Part shown: positions 1-10,570 of the stretch, one piece after another
How the letters are laid out: each line of letters starts with the position of its first letter
Numbering within the stretch: the first letter of the stretch is position 1
Origin: Pseudomonadota bacterium
GTDB taxonomy: Bacteria; Pseudomonadota; Alphaproteobacteria; Azospirillales; Azospirillaceae
NCBI GenBank assembly: GCA_023411035.1
Contig: JAEYPE010000034.1
Coordinates: 1-64,000 of the forward strand
Direction of reading: 5' to 3'
DNA length: 64,000 nt
The notes under the pieces: model-generated
Told to the model about the DNA's origin: nothing
The model's database searches: none
The model's input: only the letters and a program-made list of their open reading frames with translations
Made by a program: the position numbers and the translations under genes

Positions 1-1868
<1,868 letters not shown>

Positions 1869-1960
1869 GCGATCGATGCCCCCGCATTACCCCATAGTAA
1901 AAACCCATAGCGCGCATCGCAGCGGCCCCCCGCTGTCGATCCGCACCTGCTTAAACCGGT

Positions 1961-1966
1961 TGTCAA
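1961..1966 (-). promoter_or_regulatory. Candidate -35 element of rpoD promoter
   Basis: In the 185-bp dnaG-rpoD gap the minus strand reads TTGACA here, about 95 bp upstream of the rpoD start. No convincing -10 box sits 16-18 bp downstream, so this is only a candidate for an rpoD-specific promoter inside the operon. Confidence 0.3.
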
Positions 1967-2053
1967 CCGTCCCGGAGCTTGTCCGGTCTGACCCCTCCGG
2001 GCCTCATTCCCTCCGGCCCTGCCCTTCCGCACCACGCCCGGCGGCGACGGCCG

Positions 2054-3985
2054 CTAGGCATCGTTGAGATCCTCGTCATCCGTCATACCCATTCCGGACC
2101 TGATGACCTCCTGTTGAAGGGCGACGACCCGCGCGAAGTTCGCCTCGCTGTTGTCACGGGCCAATGCCGCCTCCGCCTCTCTCAAATCGGCCATCACCTG
2201 CCTGTGATGCAAATGATGCCACGTCGGCCACCACCCCCGTTTCGCCTCCAGGGAGGAAGCGTCCGGGCGTGCAAAGCCGGCATGGACATAGGTCGACTCG
2301 CTGAGCAGAGAGCGGACAATGGTATCATAGCCGGCGGAAGACAAGTGGCGACAAAGCGATGCCGCGTCAAGTCCCGAGTCGTTTTCCCGCCGTTCAGCCA
2401 GCGATCCGATGACCGCCTGCCGCAATTCTTCCAGTTCGCGGTCGGAAAAGGGCAGCATGCCCAGCGATTCGCCCAACTCGTCGAACAGGTCGGGGTGGTT
2501 GATGATGACCGCCAGCAGAACGCGCTCCCGCGCGGCGGCGAGATTGCCCGGATTGCGGCGGCGGTGGCCCGGCGGCGGCGCGGTGCGCAGGCCCGGCAGG
2601 CCCGGCGTGTGGCGGCGCGTCTGCTGGCCGAAACGCCCGCCCTGCCATCCTCCCTGCCATTGTCCTCCCGGAACCCAGGGGCCGCGGTCGCCGCGCTGGC
2701 GCGGCGGCGGGGCGAAGGCCTCGTCCACGCGGCGGCGCATCTCCGTGCGGTAGAAGACCTGCACGTCGCGGTCGGCGATCTGGCCCACCCGCGCCTCCAG
2801 CGCGGCCTTCACCGCCGCCTTCGATTCGGGGGTATCGGTGGGCTTGCCCTCCGTCTCCATGCGCCAGACCGCCTCGGACAGCGGGATGGCGGCGCCCAGC
2901 ACCTCCTGCATGGCGCGGGGGCCGTGCAGGCGGATCAGGCTGTCGGGGTCCTCCCCCTCCGGCAGGAAGGCGACGCGGGCGGAATGGCCGGGGCCGAGGT
3001 GCGGCAGGATGCGCTCCACCGCGCGCCACGCCGCCCGGCGCCCGGCGTTGTCGCCGTCGAAGCAGAGGAAGGGCACCTTCTCCGCGTCGGGGATCAGCTT
3101 CCACAGCTCCTGCACCTGAGTCTCGGTCAGGGCGGTGCCGAGCGGCGCCACCGCGCCCTCGAAGCCGGCGCGGACCAGCGCGATGACGTCCATGTAGCCT
3201 TCGGCGACGATCACCGGCTTGCCGTCCGCCGCCGCCTGCCGCGCCCGCGACAGGCCGTACAACAGAGCTCCTTTGTGGAACAGCGGCGTGTCCGCGGTGT
3301 TGACGTATTTCGGGCCGTCGCCCTCCAGGATGCGCCCGCCGAAGGCGACCACCCGGCCGCGCCGGTCGGTCACCGGAAAGATCACCCGGTTGCGGAAGAA
3401 GCTGTAGGGCGTGCGCCCGTCCTCCGGCCGCTTCAGCAGGCCGGCGGTCACCATGTCCTCTTCCGCGAAGCCCTGCTTCAGCAACTGGCTGCGCAGCGCG
3501 CCGGAATCGCCGGGGGCGAAGCCCAGGCGGAAGCGCGCCATGCTGTCGGTGTCCAGCCCGCGGCGCTGGAAATACTCCAGTCCGGCCCGGCCCGCGGGGG
3601 CGTGGAGCTGCTGCTCGAACCAGCGTGCGGCCTGCTCCACCAGATCGTGCAGCGTCTTGCGCCGCTCGTAGCGCTGCTTGTCCTCTTCCGTGGCGCGGGG
3701 AACCGGCATCCCCGCCTCGCCGGCCAGCGCCTCCACCGCCTCCGGGAAGGCGAGGTTGTCGTGGCGCATGACGAAGCCGATGATGTCGCCGTGCGCTCCG
3801 CAGCCGAAGCAATGGAAGAACCCCTTCTGGTCGTTGACGTAGAAAGAGGGCGACTTCTCATTGTGGAAGGGGCACGGAGCCTTGTATTCGCGCCCGGCGC
3901 GGATCAGGCGCAGGCGCTTGCCCACCACGTCCGACAAGGCGAGACGGGCGCGCAACTCCTCCAGGAATTGGGGTGGGAAGGCCAT
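2054..3985 (-). CDS. dnaG: DNA primase DnaG
   Basis: Synthesises RNA primers at the replication fork together with the DnaB helicase. The 643-residue product has the N-terminal CHC2 zinc-binding domain (CPFHNEKSPSF, then FHCFGCGAHGD; residues about 38-65), the catalytic core, and a Toprim domain with EGYMDV and FDGDNAG at residues about 260-310. A low-complexity Gly/Arg/Gln linker near residues 425-470 precedes the C-terminal helicase-interaction domain. Length is normal for the family. It sits between a YqeY-family gene and rpoD, all on the minus strand. Confidence 0.97.
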   Translation of the reverse strand: MAFPPQFLEELRARLALSDVVGKRLRLIRAGREYKAPCPFHNEKSPSFYVNDQKGFFHCFGCGAHGDIIGFVMRHDNLAFPEAVEALAGEAGMPVPRATEEDKQRYERRKTLHDLVEQAARWFEQQLHAPAGRAGLEYFQRRGLDTDSMARFRLGFAPGDSGALRSQLLKQGFAEEDMVTAGLLKRPEDGRTPYSFFRNRVIFPVTDRRGRVVAFGGRILEGDGPKYVNTADTPLFHKGALLYGLSRARQAAADGKPVIVAEGYMDVIALVRAGFEGAVAPLGTALTETQVQELWKLIPDAEKVPFLCFDGDNAGRRAAWRAVERILPHLGPGHSARVAFLPEGEDPDSLIRLHGPRAMQEVLGAAIPLSEAVWRMETEGKPTDTPESKAAVKAALEARVGQIADRDVQVFYRTEMRRRVDEAFAPPPRQRGDRGPWVPGGQWQGGWQGGRFGQQTRRHTPGLPGLRTAPPPGHRRRNPGNLAAARERVLLAVIINHPDLFDELGESLGMLPFSDRELEELRQAVIGSLAERRENDSGLDAASLCRHLSSAGYDTIVRSLLSESTYVHAGFARPDASSLEAKRGWWPTWHHLHHRQVMADLREAEAALARDNSEANFARVVALQQEVIRSGMGMTDDEDLNDA

Positions 3986-4016
3986 GGGCGGGCGGCACCC
4001 GTGCTTCGGAAATGGA

Positions 4017-4478
4017 TCAGCAGGCCGAAAGCTGTTGCTTCACGGTGCCGCTGACCTTGGCGAAGTCCATCTGGCCGGCGTAGCGGGCCTTCAGCTCCGC
4101 CATCACCTTGCCCATGTCCTTGATGCAGGTGGCGCCGATCTCCTCGACCACCGCCTTCACGGCGGCGGCCACCTCCTCGTCCGACATCTGCTTGGGCAGG
4201 AAGCCCTCGATGACGGCGATCTCCTCGCGCTCCTGCTCGGCCAGTTCCAGACGGCCGCCCTGCTCGTAGAGTTTGATCGACTCGCCGCGCTGCTTGATCA
4301 TGGTTTGCAGCATGGAGAGGATTTCCGCCTCGTCGATGCCGTCGGTGACGCCGCGCGAGCGCGCCGCGATGTCCCGGTCCTTCAGCGCGGCCAGGATCAG
4401 GCGCACGGTCGAGACGGCGCGCTGGTTCTTGGCGAGCATCGCCTGCTTCAAAGCCTCGTTCAGGCGCGTGCGCAGCAT
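4017..4478 (-). CDS. YqeY / GatB-like tRNA amidotransferase-domain protein
   Basis: A 153-residue stand-alone protein of the YqeY family, related to the C-terminal tRNA-binding domain of GatB; its exact role is unknown, though a tRNA-related function is generally assumed. It starts MLRTRLNEALKQAML and contains the typical MLQTMIKQR and EREEIAVIEGFLPKQ segments. The start is supported by GAGGACA a few bases upstream. It is the first gene of a minus-strand series running into dnaG 31 bp downstream and then rpoD, a linkage common in alphaproteobacteria. Confidence 0.9.
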   Translation of the reverse strand: MLRTRLNEALKQAMLAKNQRAVSTVRLILAALKDRDIAARSRGVTDGIDEAEILSMLQTMIKQRGESIKLYEQGGRLELAEQEREEIAVIEGFLPKQMSDEEVAAAVKAVVEEIGATCIKDMGKVMAELKARYAGQMDFAKVSGTVKQQLSAC

Positions 4479-4945
4479 GCGTGTGTCCTCGTGTTCGTCA
4501 GGGTGTTCGTCAGGTCGAAAAGATCAAGGGCGGATCGGGATCATCCGCGCCGCTCCCGGAAATCCGGAATTGGAAATCCGGAATTCCGCCGCGGGGCCGG
4601 CGCGAACCGGTAATATTCCTAAATTTGCGCCGGATTGCCACGTCAATTCCGAAGAGCCGATTCCGAAGAGCCGATTCCGCTCCCTCCAACAGCCAAGCCC
4701 CACCGGTGAAGCACGGCGAATATGCAAACGCGCCGCTGGAAATCGGTGTGCCAATCGTCATATACGATTGACCGGCCCACCCGTCCCGACTAATCGATCC
4801 AGGCTCAGACCCCCGACCGCAAGGAACCGGGATGGACGGGCACGGACCGACGACGACGCGTGCGCCCAGCGGGACGGGACGCGCCGCCGACGTTCCGCAT
4901 GCAGGTGATATATGGCCCGCGGCGGCTTTTGATAAGGTCTGAAGG
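4479..4945. other. Divergent intergenic region between yqeY and carA with short direct repeats
   Basis: A 467-bp promoter-bearing gap between the divergent yqeY and carA genes. It is lower in GC than its neighbours and holds two short tandem direct repeats: GGAAATCCGGAATT twice near 4556-4585, and CCGAAGAGCCGATT twice near 4650-4678. An inverted repeat AATCG-N7-CGATT lies at about 4752-4769. No ORF with coding character was seen. Confidence 0.6.
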
Positions 4946-6121
4946 ATGGCTCAATCGACTCTCCCGGCGGGCGATGCCGGCGCTTACACCGGTGTCCTGG
5001 TTCTGGCCGACGGCACCGTCTTCAAGGGCCGAGGCATCGGTGCGGTGGGGGATTCGGTGGGCGAGGTGTGCTTCAACACCTCCATGACCGGCTATCAGGA
5101 AATCCTGACCGACCCCAGCTACGCCGGCCAGATCATCACCTTCACCTTCCCCCACATCGGCAACACCGGCGCCAACCCGGAAGACATCGAGACGGTGACC
5201 CCCGCCGCGCGCGGCCTGATCCTGCGCGCCGACATCACCGACCCGTCGAACTGGCGCGCCACCCGCCATCTGGACGACTGGCTGAAGAGCTACGGGCTGG
5301 TCGGGCTGGCCGGGGTCGACACCCGCCGCCTGACCCGCCGCATCCGCGACCTGGGCGCGCCCAACGGCGTCGTCGCCCACGCGCCGGACGGCAAGTTCGA
5401 CCTGGACGCGCTGGTCGCCAAGGCCAAGGGTTGGCCGGGGCTGGAGGGCATGGACCTCGCCAAGGACGTCTCCTGCCGCCAGACCTACGGCTGGGACGAG
5501 AGCGCCTGGACCCTCGGCGCCGGCTACGGCACGCAGGAAGCCCCGCGTTTCCACGTCGTCGCGATGGATTTCGGCGCCAAGCGCAACATCCTGCGCTGCC
5601 TCGCCGCATCGGGCTGCAAGGTCACGGTCGTTCCGGGCAACGCCACGGTCGATGAGGTGATGCGCCACAAGCCGGACGGCATCTTCCTGTCCAACGGCCC
5701 CGGCGACCCCGCGGCCACCGGCGAATACGCCGTGCCGACCATCAAGGGCCTGCTCGACACCGGCCTGCCGATGTTCGGCATCTGCCTGGGCCACCAGATG
5801 CTGTCGCTGGCGCTGGGCGCCAAGACGAAGAAGATGCCGCTCGGCCACCGCGGCGCCAACCATCCGGTGAAGGATCTGGCCTCGGGCCGGGTGGAGATCA
5901 CCAGCCAGAACCACGGCTTCGTGGTGATGGAGGAGACCCTGCCCGCCGACGCCGAGGTGACCCACGTCAGCCTGTTCGACGGCTCCAACGAGGGCATCCG
6001 GCTGAAGAACAAGCCGGTCTTCTCGGTGCAGTACCATCCGGAGGCTTCGCCCGGCCCGCAGGACAGCCACTATCTGTTCGACCGCTTCGTGGCGCTGATG
6101 GACGGCAAGCAGCCGGCCTGA
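4946..6121 (+). CDS. carA: Carbamoyl-phosphate synthase small (glutaminase) subunit
   Basis: Hydrolyses glutamine and channels ammonia to CarB for carbamoyl phosphate used in arginine and pyrimidine synthesis. The 391-residue protein has the N-terminal CPSase small-chain domain (GEVCFNTSMTGYQEILTDP, residues about 38-56) and a C-terminal class I glutaminase with the nucleophile in GICLGHQM (Cys280) and the His/Glu partners in QYHPEASPGP. The ATG at 4946 follows a TAAGG box. carB is not adjacent: a terminator and an unrelated kinase gene follow. Confidence 0.97.
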   Translation: MAQSTLPAGDAGAYTGVLVLADGTVFKGRGIGAVGDSVGEVCFNTSMTGYQEILTDPSYAGQIITFTFPHIGNTGANPEDIETVTPAARGLILRADITDPSNWRATRHLDDWLKSYGLVGLAGVDTRRLTRRIRDLGAPNGVVAHAPDGKFDLDALVAKAKGWPGLEGMDLAKDVSCRQTYGWDESAWTLGAGYGTQEAPRFHVVAMDFGAKRNILRCLAASGCKVTVVPGNATVDEVMRHKPDGIFLSNGPGDPAATGEYAVPTIKGLLDTGLPMFGICLGHQMLSLALGAKTKKMPLGHRGANHPVKDLASGRVEITSQNHGFVVMEETLPADAEVTHVSLFDGSNEGIRLKNKPVFSVQYHPEASPGPQDSHYLFDRFVALMDGKQPA

Positions 6122-6149
6122 CGTCTTGCGTCTGCACTGCCTGAGGTTG

Positions 6150-6178
6150 AAAAAGGAGTCGCTTGCGGCTCCTTTTTT
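6150..6178 (+). terminator. Rho-independent terminator after carA
   Basis: A short GC-rich stem (GGAGTCG/CGGCTCC) with an A-run on the left and seven T residues on the right lies about 30 bp after the carA stop. The A/T flanks could let it act in both directions. Confidence 0.85.
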
Positions 6179-6325
6179 ATGTCCGAGCCCAGCTTCGGGT
6201 CCGCCCGCATTCGCGCTTCCGTTCGATGGAATTCCCCACCCATTCAAAGCTGTGTTCTTTGCCGCCGGACTCTGCGATGGTTACATATGCGCTCTTTGGT
6301 CATTCATACAGGAGTATGACAACCC

Positions 6326-9300
6326 GTGCCTGTGCACGCGCAGGATGACGACGCGCCAGCCGGAAACGGCGAGTTGACCGGCGACGACCGGCCCAGGGCG
6401 GGTGGCCTTTCGCTCCGCACCGGGCTGGTGCTGCTGGTCATGGCGGCGATGCTGCCGATGCTGGGCTTCGCCGGCTGGACGGTCGTCCGCATGGCCGAGA
6501 CGCAAAGCGCCGCCATCGAACGCTCCGGCCAGGATCTGGCGCGGACGCTGGCCGTCGCGGTGGACCGCGAACTCACCGCGATGGAGACGGCGCTCCAGGT
6601 CCTGACCACCTCACCCCATCTGGAAAAGGGCGACCTCGCCGCCTTCCACCGGCAGGCGATGGAGTTGTTGCGGCAGAAGGGCTTCCGGCGCGAAGGCGTC
6701 CATATCATTCTGACGGACACCCAGGGCCGGCAGTTGATGAGCACCCGCCGCCCCTTCGGCGAACCGCTGCCCCGCGCCGCCTTGACCGGGCTGATCCGGC
6801 GGGCGGCGGAGAGCGGCCAATCCCAAATCTCCGAGCTTTTCACCAACAAAATATCCCAGCACCCGCTGGTCGCCGTGGTGCTGCCGATGAACCGCAACGG
6901 CCCCTCGGACCACGTTCTGGCGATGAGCCTGCCTCCGGCGGCCTTCATCGACGTGTTGCGCCAGCAGGGCCTTCCGGAGGGCTGGATCGCCGCCCTGTGG
7001 GACCGGCAGGGCATCTTCATCACCCGCACCGCCTCGCCCGAGTCCTTCATCGGCACCCCGATTTCGGCGGAGGTGTTCCGCCGGACGGCATCGGCCAGTT
7101 CCGGGACCTTTCCCAACGTCGCGCGGGACGGCACGCCCCTGTTCAACGCCTTCGCCCGGTCGGAGCTGTCGGGCTGGACCGTCGCCGTCGGCGTGCCGCA
7201 GGAAGTGATCGCCGCCCCCTTGCACCGGTCGCTTCTGCTGGTGCTGACGGGGGGCGGCGTCCTGCTGATCCTCAGTCTGGCAATGACGCTGGCGGTCGGG
7301 CGGCGCATCGCCGATCCGGTCGCGGCGCTGGCCGGCTCCGCCCTGGCGCTGGGGCGCGACGGACCGCACGCCTCACCGATGCTGACCACCCCCGCGCCGA
7401 TCCGCGAGGTCAACGCGGTGGCCGGCGCCCTGAACCTGGCGGCCCGCCGCCTGCGCGACAGCGAGGCGCAGCAGCGGCTGGTCATGGAGGTCGTCGGGCT
7501 GGGCGTCTGGCGCTTCGACGCACGCAGCCGCCGCTTCCACGGGTCGGACCGCACCGCCATGCTACTGGGCGTCCCGGCGCTGGACGGCGCTTCGGTCGAA
7601 TCCTGGATTCGCAACGTCTCGGCGGACCACCGCAACGCCATCCGTGCCGCCCTCTACCGCGAAGACCCGTCGAAGGGGGAACTGGAGGCGGAGTTTCCCG
7701 TGGGGTCGCCCGACGGACAGGTCCGTTGGCTGGCCATGCGCGGGTCCTGCCTGACCGATCCGGACGGCGCCGCCCGCGCCGTCGGCATCCTGGAGGACGT
7801 GACGGAGCGCCGGCGCGCCCACGAGATGCAGTTGGGCGAGCTGGTGGACCGCCACGCCTCCGACCGCCGCCTGTTCGCCGCCATCATCGAAAGCTCCACC
7901 GACCTGATCGTCGCGGTGAATCAGGAGCTTCGCTACATCCTCTTCAACGGTGCCTATCAGCGGGAGGTGGAGGCCCTGTACGGCCACCGCCCGGCCATCG
8001 GCCAGCGCCTGCTGGACATGCTGGAGCATCTGCCCACCGCGCAGATCACCGCGGAGTCCATGTGGAGCCGCGCGCTGGGCGGGGAGCGCTTCACCATCGT
8101 GGAGGAGCTGGGCGCCCCCAATCTGAAGCGCAAGCGCTACGAGCTGGCCTTCGGTACCATTCTGGACGCCAGCGGGCGGCGGATCGGCGCCTATCACGTC
8201 GCCCGCGACGTGGAGGAGCAGGAACGCACCCAGCAGGCGTTGCGCGAGATCGAGGAAACGCTGCATCAGGCCCGCAAGATGGAGGCCATCGGGCAGCTCA
8301 CCGGCGGCATCGCCCACGATTTCAACAACCTGCTCCAGGCCATCGGGACCTCGCTCTACCTCCTGCGTTCCGCGGGTGAGCGCGGCGCGGCCAATCCCCA
8401 GGCGCTGGACATGGCGGAAAAGGCGGTGGAGCGCGGCGCCACCCTGACCCAGCATCTTCTGGCCTTCTCGCGCCGTCAGCGGCTGGAGCCGAAGACGGTG
8501 GACGTCGGCGCTTTGGTCGCGGGCATGAGCGGGCTTCTGGAACGCACGCTGGGCGGCACCACCCGCATCGTGACCGAGACGGAGCCCGACCTGTGGCCGG
8601 CGCGGGTGGACCCGAACCAGCTCGAAATGGCCATCCTCAACCTCGCCATCAACGCGCGGGACGCCATGGCGGCGGGCGGCACCCTGACCATCCGCACCGC
8701 CAATTGCCCGGACGGGGCGGAGGGGCGTCCGCTCGACCTTGCCGCCGGGGACTGCGTGTCCATCGCCGTCGCCGACACCGGCAGCGGGATGAGCGAGGAG
8801 ACGGCGGCGCGCGCCTTCGAGCCCTTCTTCACGACGAAGGGCGTCGGGCACGGCACGGGTCTGGGCCTGTCCATGGTGCATGGGCTGGCCGCCCAATCCG
8901 GGGGAGCGGTGATGCTGGCGACGCGGCTCGGCGCCGGCACCACGGTGACGCTCTACCTGCCGCGGGCCGAAGCGGACGAGGATGCGGCCCATGGCGCCGA
9001 ACCGCCGCCCCCCGCCCAGACGCAGCCCCACTCCGCCACCATCCTGCTGGTGGAGGACGAGGCTCTGGTCCGCATGGCGACCGCGACGGTTCTGGAACAG
9101 GCCGGTTTCCGCATCATGGAGGCGTCCGGCGGCCCCGACGCGCTGGACGTTCTCGCCCGCGAACCGGAGGTGGACCTCGTGCTGACCGACTACGCGATGC
9201 CCGGCATGACGGGGCTGGAACTGGTCCGGGAACTGCGCAAGCGGCGCCCCGGCCTGCCGGTTCTGATGGTGACCGGTTACGCCGAAATCCAGCGGGCCTC

Positions 9301-9397
9301 GGCGCTGGACGGGATGCCCATCCTGCAAAAGCCCTACCGGGCGGACGAGTTGGTCGCCCGCATCCGCGCCACTTTGCCCGCGGCCCCGCCCGGCTGA
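6326..9397 (+). CDS. Membrane-bound hybrid sensor histidine kinase (Cache-like, HAMP, PAS, HisKA, HATPase, REC)
   Basis: A 1,023-residue hybrid kinase. TM1 lies at about residues 31-53 and TM2 at about 308-330, enclosing a periplasmic region of roughly 250 residues that resembles a double-Cache sensor. A HAMP-like linker and two PAS-type regions (about 385-500 and 510-635) follow. The HisKA motif GQLTGGIAHDFNNLLQAIG carries the predicted phospho-His664; the ATPase has G1/G2 motifs DTGSGMSEETA and GVGHGTGLGLSMV; the C-terminal receiver has ILLVEDEALV and predicted Asp955 in TDYAMPGMTG. The start is GTG. No response-regulator partner lies next to it, so its output is unknown and the signal cannot be read from sequence. 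Confidence 0.93.
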   Translation: MPVHAQDDDAPAGNGELTGDDRPRAGGLSLRTGLVLLVMAAMLPMLGFAGWTVVRMAETQSAAIERSGQDLARTLAVAVDRELTAMETALQVLTTSPHLEKGDLAAFHRQAMELLRQKGFRREGVHIILTDTQGRQLMSTRRPFGEPLPRAALTGLIRRAAESGQSQISELFTNKISQHPLVAVVLPMNRNGPSDHVLAMSLPPAAFIDVLRQQGLPEGWIAALWDRQGIFITRTASPESFIGTPISAEVFRRTASASSGTFPNVARDGTPLFNAFARSELSGWTVAVGVPQEVIAAPLHRSLLLVLTGGGVLLILSLAMTLAVGRRIADPVAALAGSALALGRDGPHASPMLTTPAPIREVNAVAGALNLAARRLRDSEAQQRLVMEVVGLGVWRFDARSRRFHGSDRTAMLLGVPALDGASVESWIRNVSADHRNAIRAALYREDPSKGELEAEFPVGSPDGQVRWLAMRGSCLTDPDGAARAVGILEDVTERRRAHEMQLGELVDRHASDRRLFAAIIESSTDLIVAVNQELRYILFNGAYQREVEALYGHRPAIGQRLLDMLEHLPTAQITAESMWSRALGGERFTIVEELGAPNLKRKRYELAFGTILDASGRRIGAYHVARDVEEQERTQQALREIEETLHQARKMEAIGQLTGGIAHDFNNLLQAIGTSLYLLRSAGERGAANPQALDMAEKAVERGATLTQHLLAFSRRQRLEPKTVDVGALVAGMSGLLERTLGGTTRIVTETEPDLWPARVDPNQLEMAILNLAINARDAMAAGGTLTIRTANCPDGAEGRPLDLAAGDCVSIAVADTGSGMSEETAARAFEPFFTTKGVGHGTGLGLSMVHGLAAQSGGAVMLATRLGAGTTVTLYLPRAEADEDAAHGAEPPPPAQTQPHSATILLVEDEALVRMATATVLEQAGFRIMEASGGPDALDVLAREPEVDLVLTDYAMPGMTGLELVRELRKRRPGLPVLMVTGYAEIQRASALDGMPILQKPYRADELVARIRATLPAAPPG

Positions 9398-9448
9398 CCC
9401 CGGCCGCTGCTTCGGCCCCCTGCTTCGCCCCGCTGCTTCGAACGTCCC

Positions 9449-9754
9449 ATGCCGCCTCCGGACCCGTCCCATCCGCCCTGCCCGCTCTGCGGACGCCCGA
9501 TGGTGCCCGGCCCCAGCCTGAACGAGCACCACCTGATCCCCCGCACCTACGGCGGGCGGGAGACGGTGACCATGCACCGCATCTGCCACGCCAAGATCCA
9601 CGCGGTGCTGAGCGAGGCGGAATTGCGCGACCGCTACCACACCATCGCCAGCCTGCGCGCCCATCCGGACATCGCCGCCTTCCTGCGCTGGGTGGCCCGC
9701 AAGCCCCCGGAATTCACGGACGGCCACGCTTCCGAACGACGCCGCCGCCGGTAA
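9449..9754 (+). CDS. Small HNH-type nuclease-like protein
   Basis: A 101-residue protein with a putative zinc site CPLCGRPM near the N-terminus followed by NEHHLIPRTYGG and HRICHAKIH, which matches the HNH fold (His-His, Asn/Thr, Cys-x2-His). Such small HNH proteins are common in bacteria and mostly uncharacterised. No good ribosome-binding site is visible before the ATG at 9449, but codon usage is like that of its neighbours. It stands alone, 51 bp after the hybrid kinase, and converges on the next gene. Confidence 0.75.
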   Translation: MPPPDPSHPPCPLCGRPMVPGPSLNEHHLIPRTYGGRETVTMHRICHAKIHAVLSEAELRDRYHTIASLRAHPDIAAFLRWVARKPPEFTDGHASERRRRR

Positions 9755-9772
9755 CTCTTCACGGCAAGAGTT
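9753..9772. terminator. Short hairpin between convergent genes
   Basis: Perfect 7-bp inverted repeat AACTCTT-CACGGC-AAGAGTT between two convergent genes, with AAC/GTT ends. A weak bidirectional terminator is the simplest reading. Confidence 0.5.
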
Positions 9773-10517
9773 AAACACGCCCGATGTAACGGCTGACCTC
9801 GCCGTTGCAGGAACGGCTGATGCGCTCATATTCGGCGGGGGTATCGACGCGGGCCTGCCGCGCGGTCCGCTCGCGCCCGAACTCATCGATCAACTGGCGC
9901 ATCGCGGCCTTGATCGGCTGCTCGATCGCCGACGCCACCTGCCGTTCGGAACGGCCCTGCGCCGGGCCGAGGCGGGCGACCACATCCTCCAGCCGACGCT
10001 TCAGGGCCGGCACATACTCCCGCAAAAGCTGCTCGTCCACCGCGACGTGGCGCATCTCGTGGGCCAGGACCTCGGCATGGATGCAACTGCCCTGCGGCAA
10101 CTCGCGGGCCACATAGACGGTGCGCTGGTCATAGCCGAAGGTGACGGTCAGAATCTGCGCCGCGCCGCAATAGCGGCCCTGCCCCAGCGAGGCGGTGACG
10201 ATGCTGACCTGCCATTGCTGATTGTATTGACTGGCGGTCAGCCCCAACGTGTGGGCATTGGCGGTGCGGCCCGTGACGGGCGGCCGCCCCGGCTTCCGGG
10301 CAAGCTGCCCGATGGACTGGCTGTAATCGGTGCGCAGCGGAACGACCTGCATGTCCAGGGCCACGCGGGCCGGAGCGAAGGCCGGACAGGACGCGACTCC
10401 GGTCTGAGCCGCCGCAGGCGTCGAAAAGGCCAACCCTCCCCCGCCCAGGCAAATGAGCGTCAGAAGGCCGGCGCGCCAGGACTGCCGGAAGGAAGGACGG
10501 AACGGGCGGAGGGTCAT
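9771..10517 (-). CDS. Secreted protein with a HEMRH zinc-metallopeptidase-like motif, function unknown
   Basis: A 248-residue protein with a Sec signal peptide (hydrophobic LLTLICLGGGGLAF, cleavage likely after AAA near residue 37). In the middle lies HAEVLAHEMRHVAVDE, an HExxH-like motif of the form HEMRH, in a setting typical of DUF922-like putative peptidases. The C-terminal third is helical and charged. It lies directly downstream of serA on the same strand with a 53-bp gap, but no functional link is evident. Confidence 0.65.
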   Translation of the reverse strand: MTLRPFRPSFRQSWRAGLLTLICLGGGGLAFSTPAAAQTGVASCPAFAPARVALDMQVVPLRTDYSQSIGQLARKPGRPPVTGRTANAHTLGLTASQYNQQWQVSIVTASLGQGRYCGAAQILTVTFGYDQRTVYVARELPQGSCIHAEVLAHEMRHVAVDEQLLREYVPALKRRLEDVVARLGPAQGRSERQVASAIEQPIKAAMRQLIDEFGRERTARQARVDTPAEYERISRSCNGEVSRYIGRV

Positions 10518-10570
10518 TCCGCCTATGTCGGTGCGGCCCCCACCAACGGCAAGGGCCGCGCCCGTGGACC

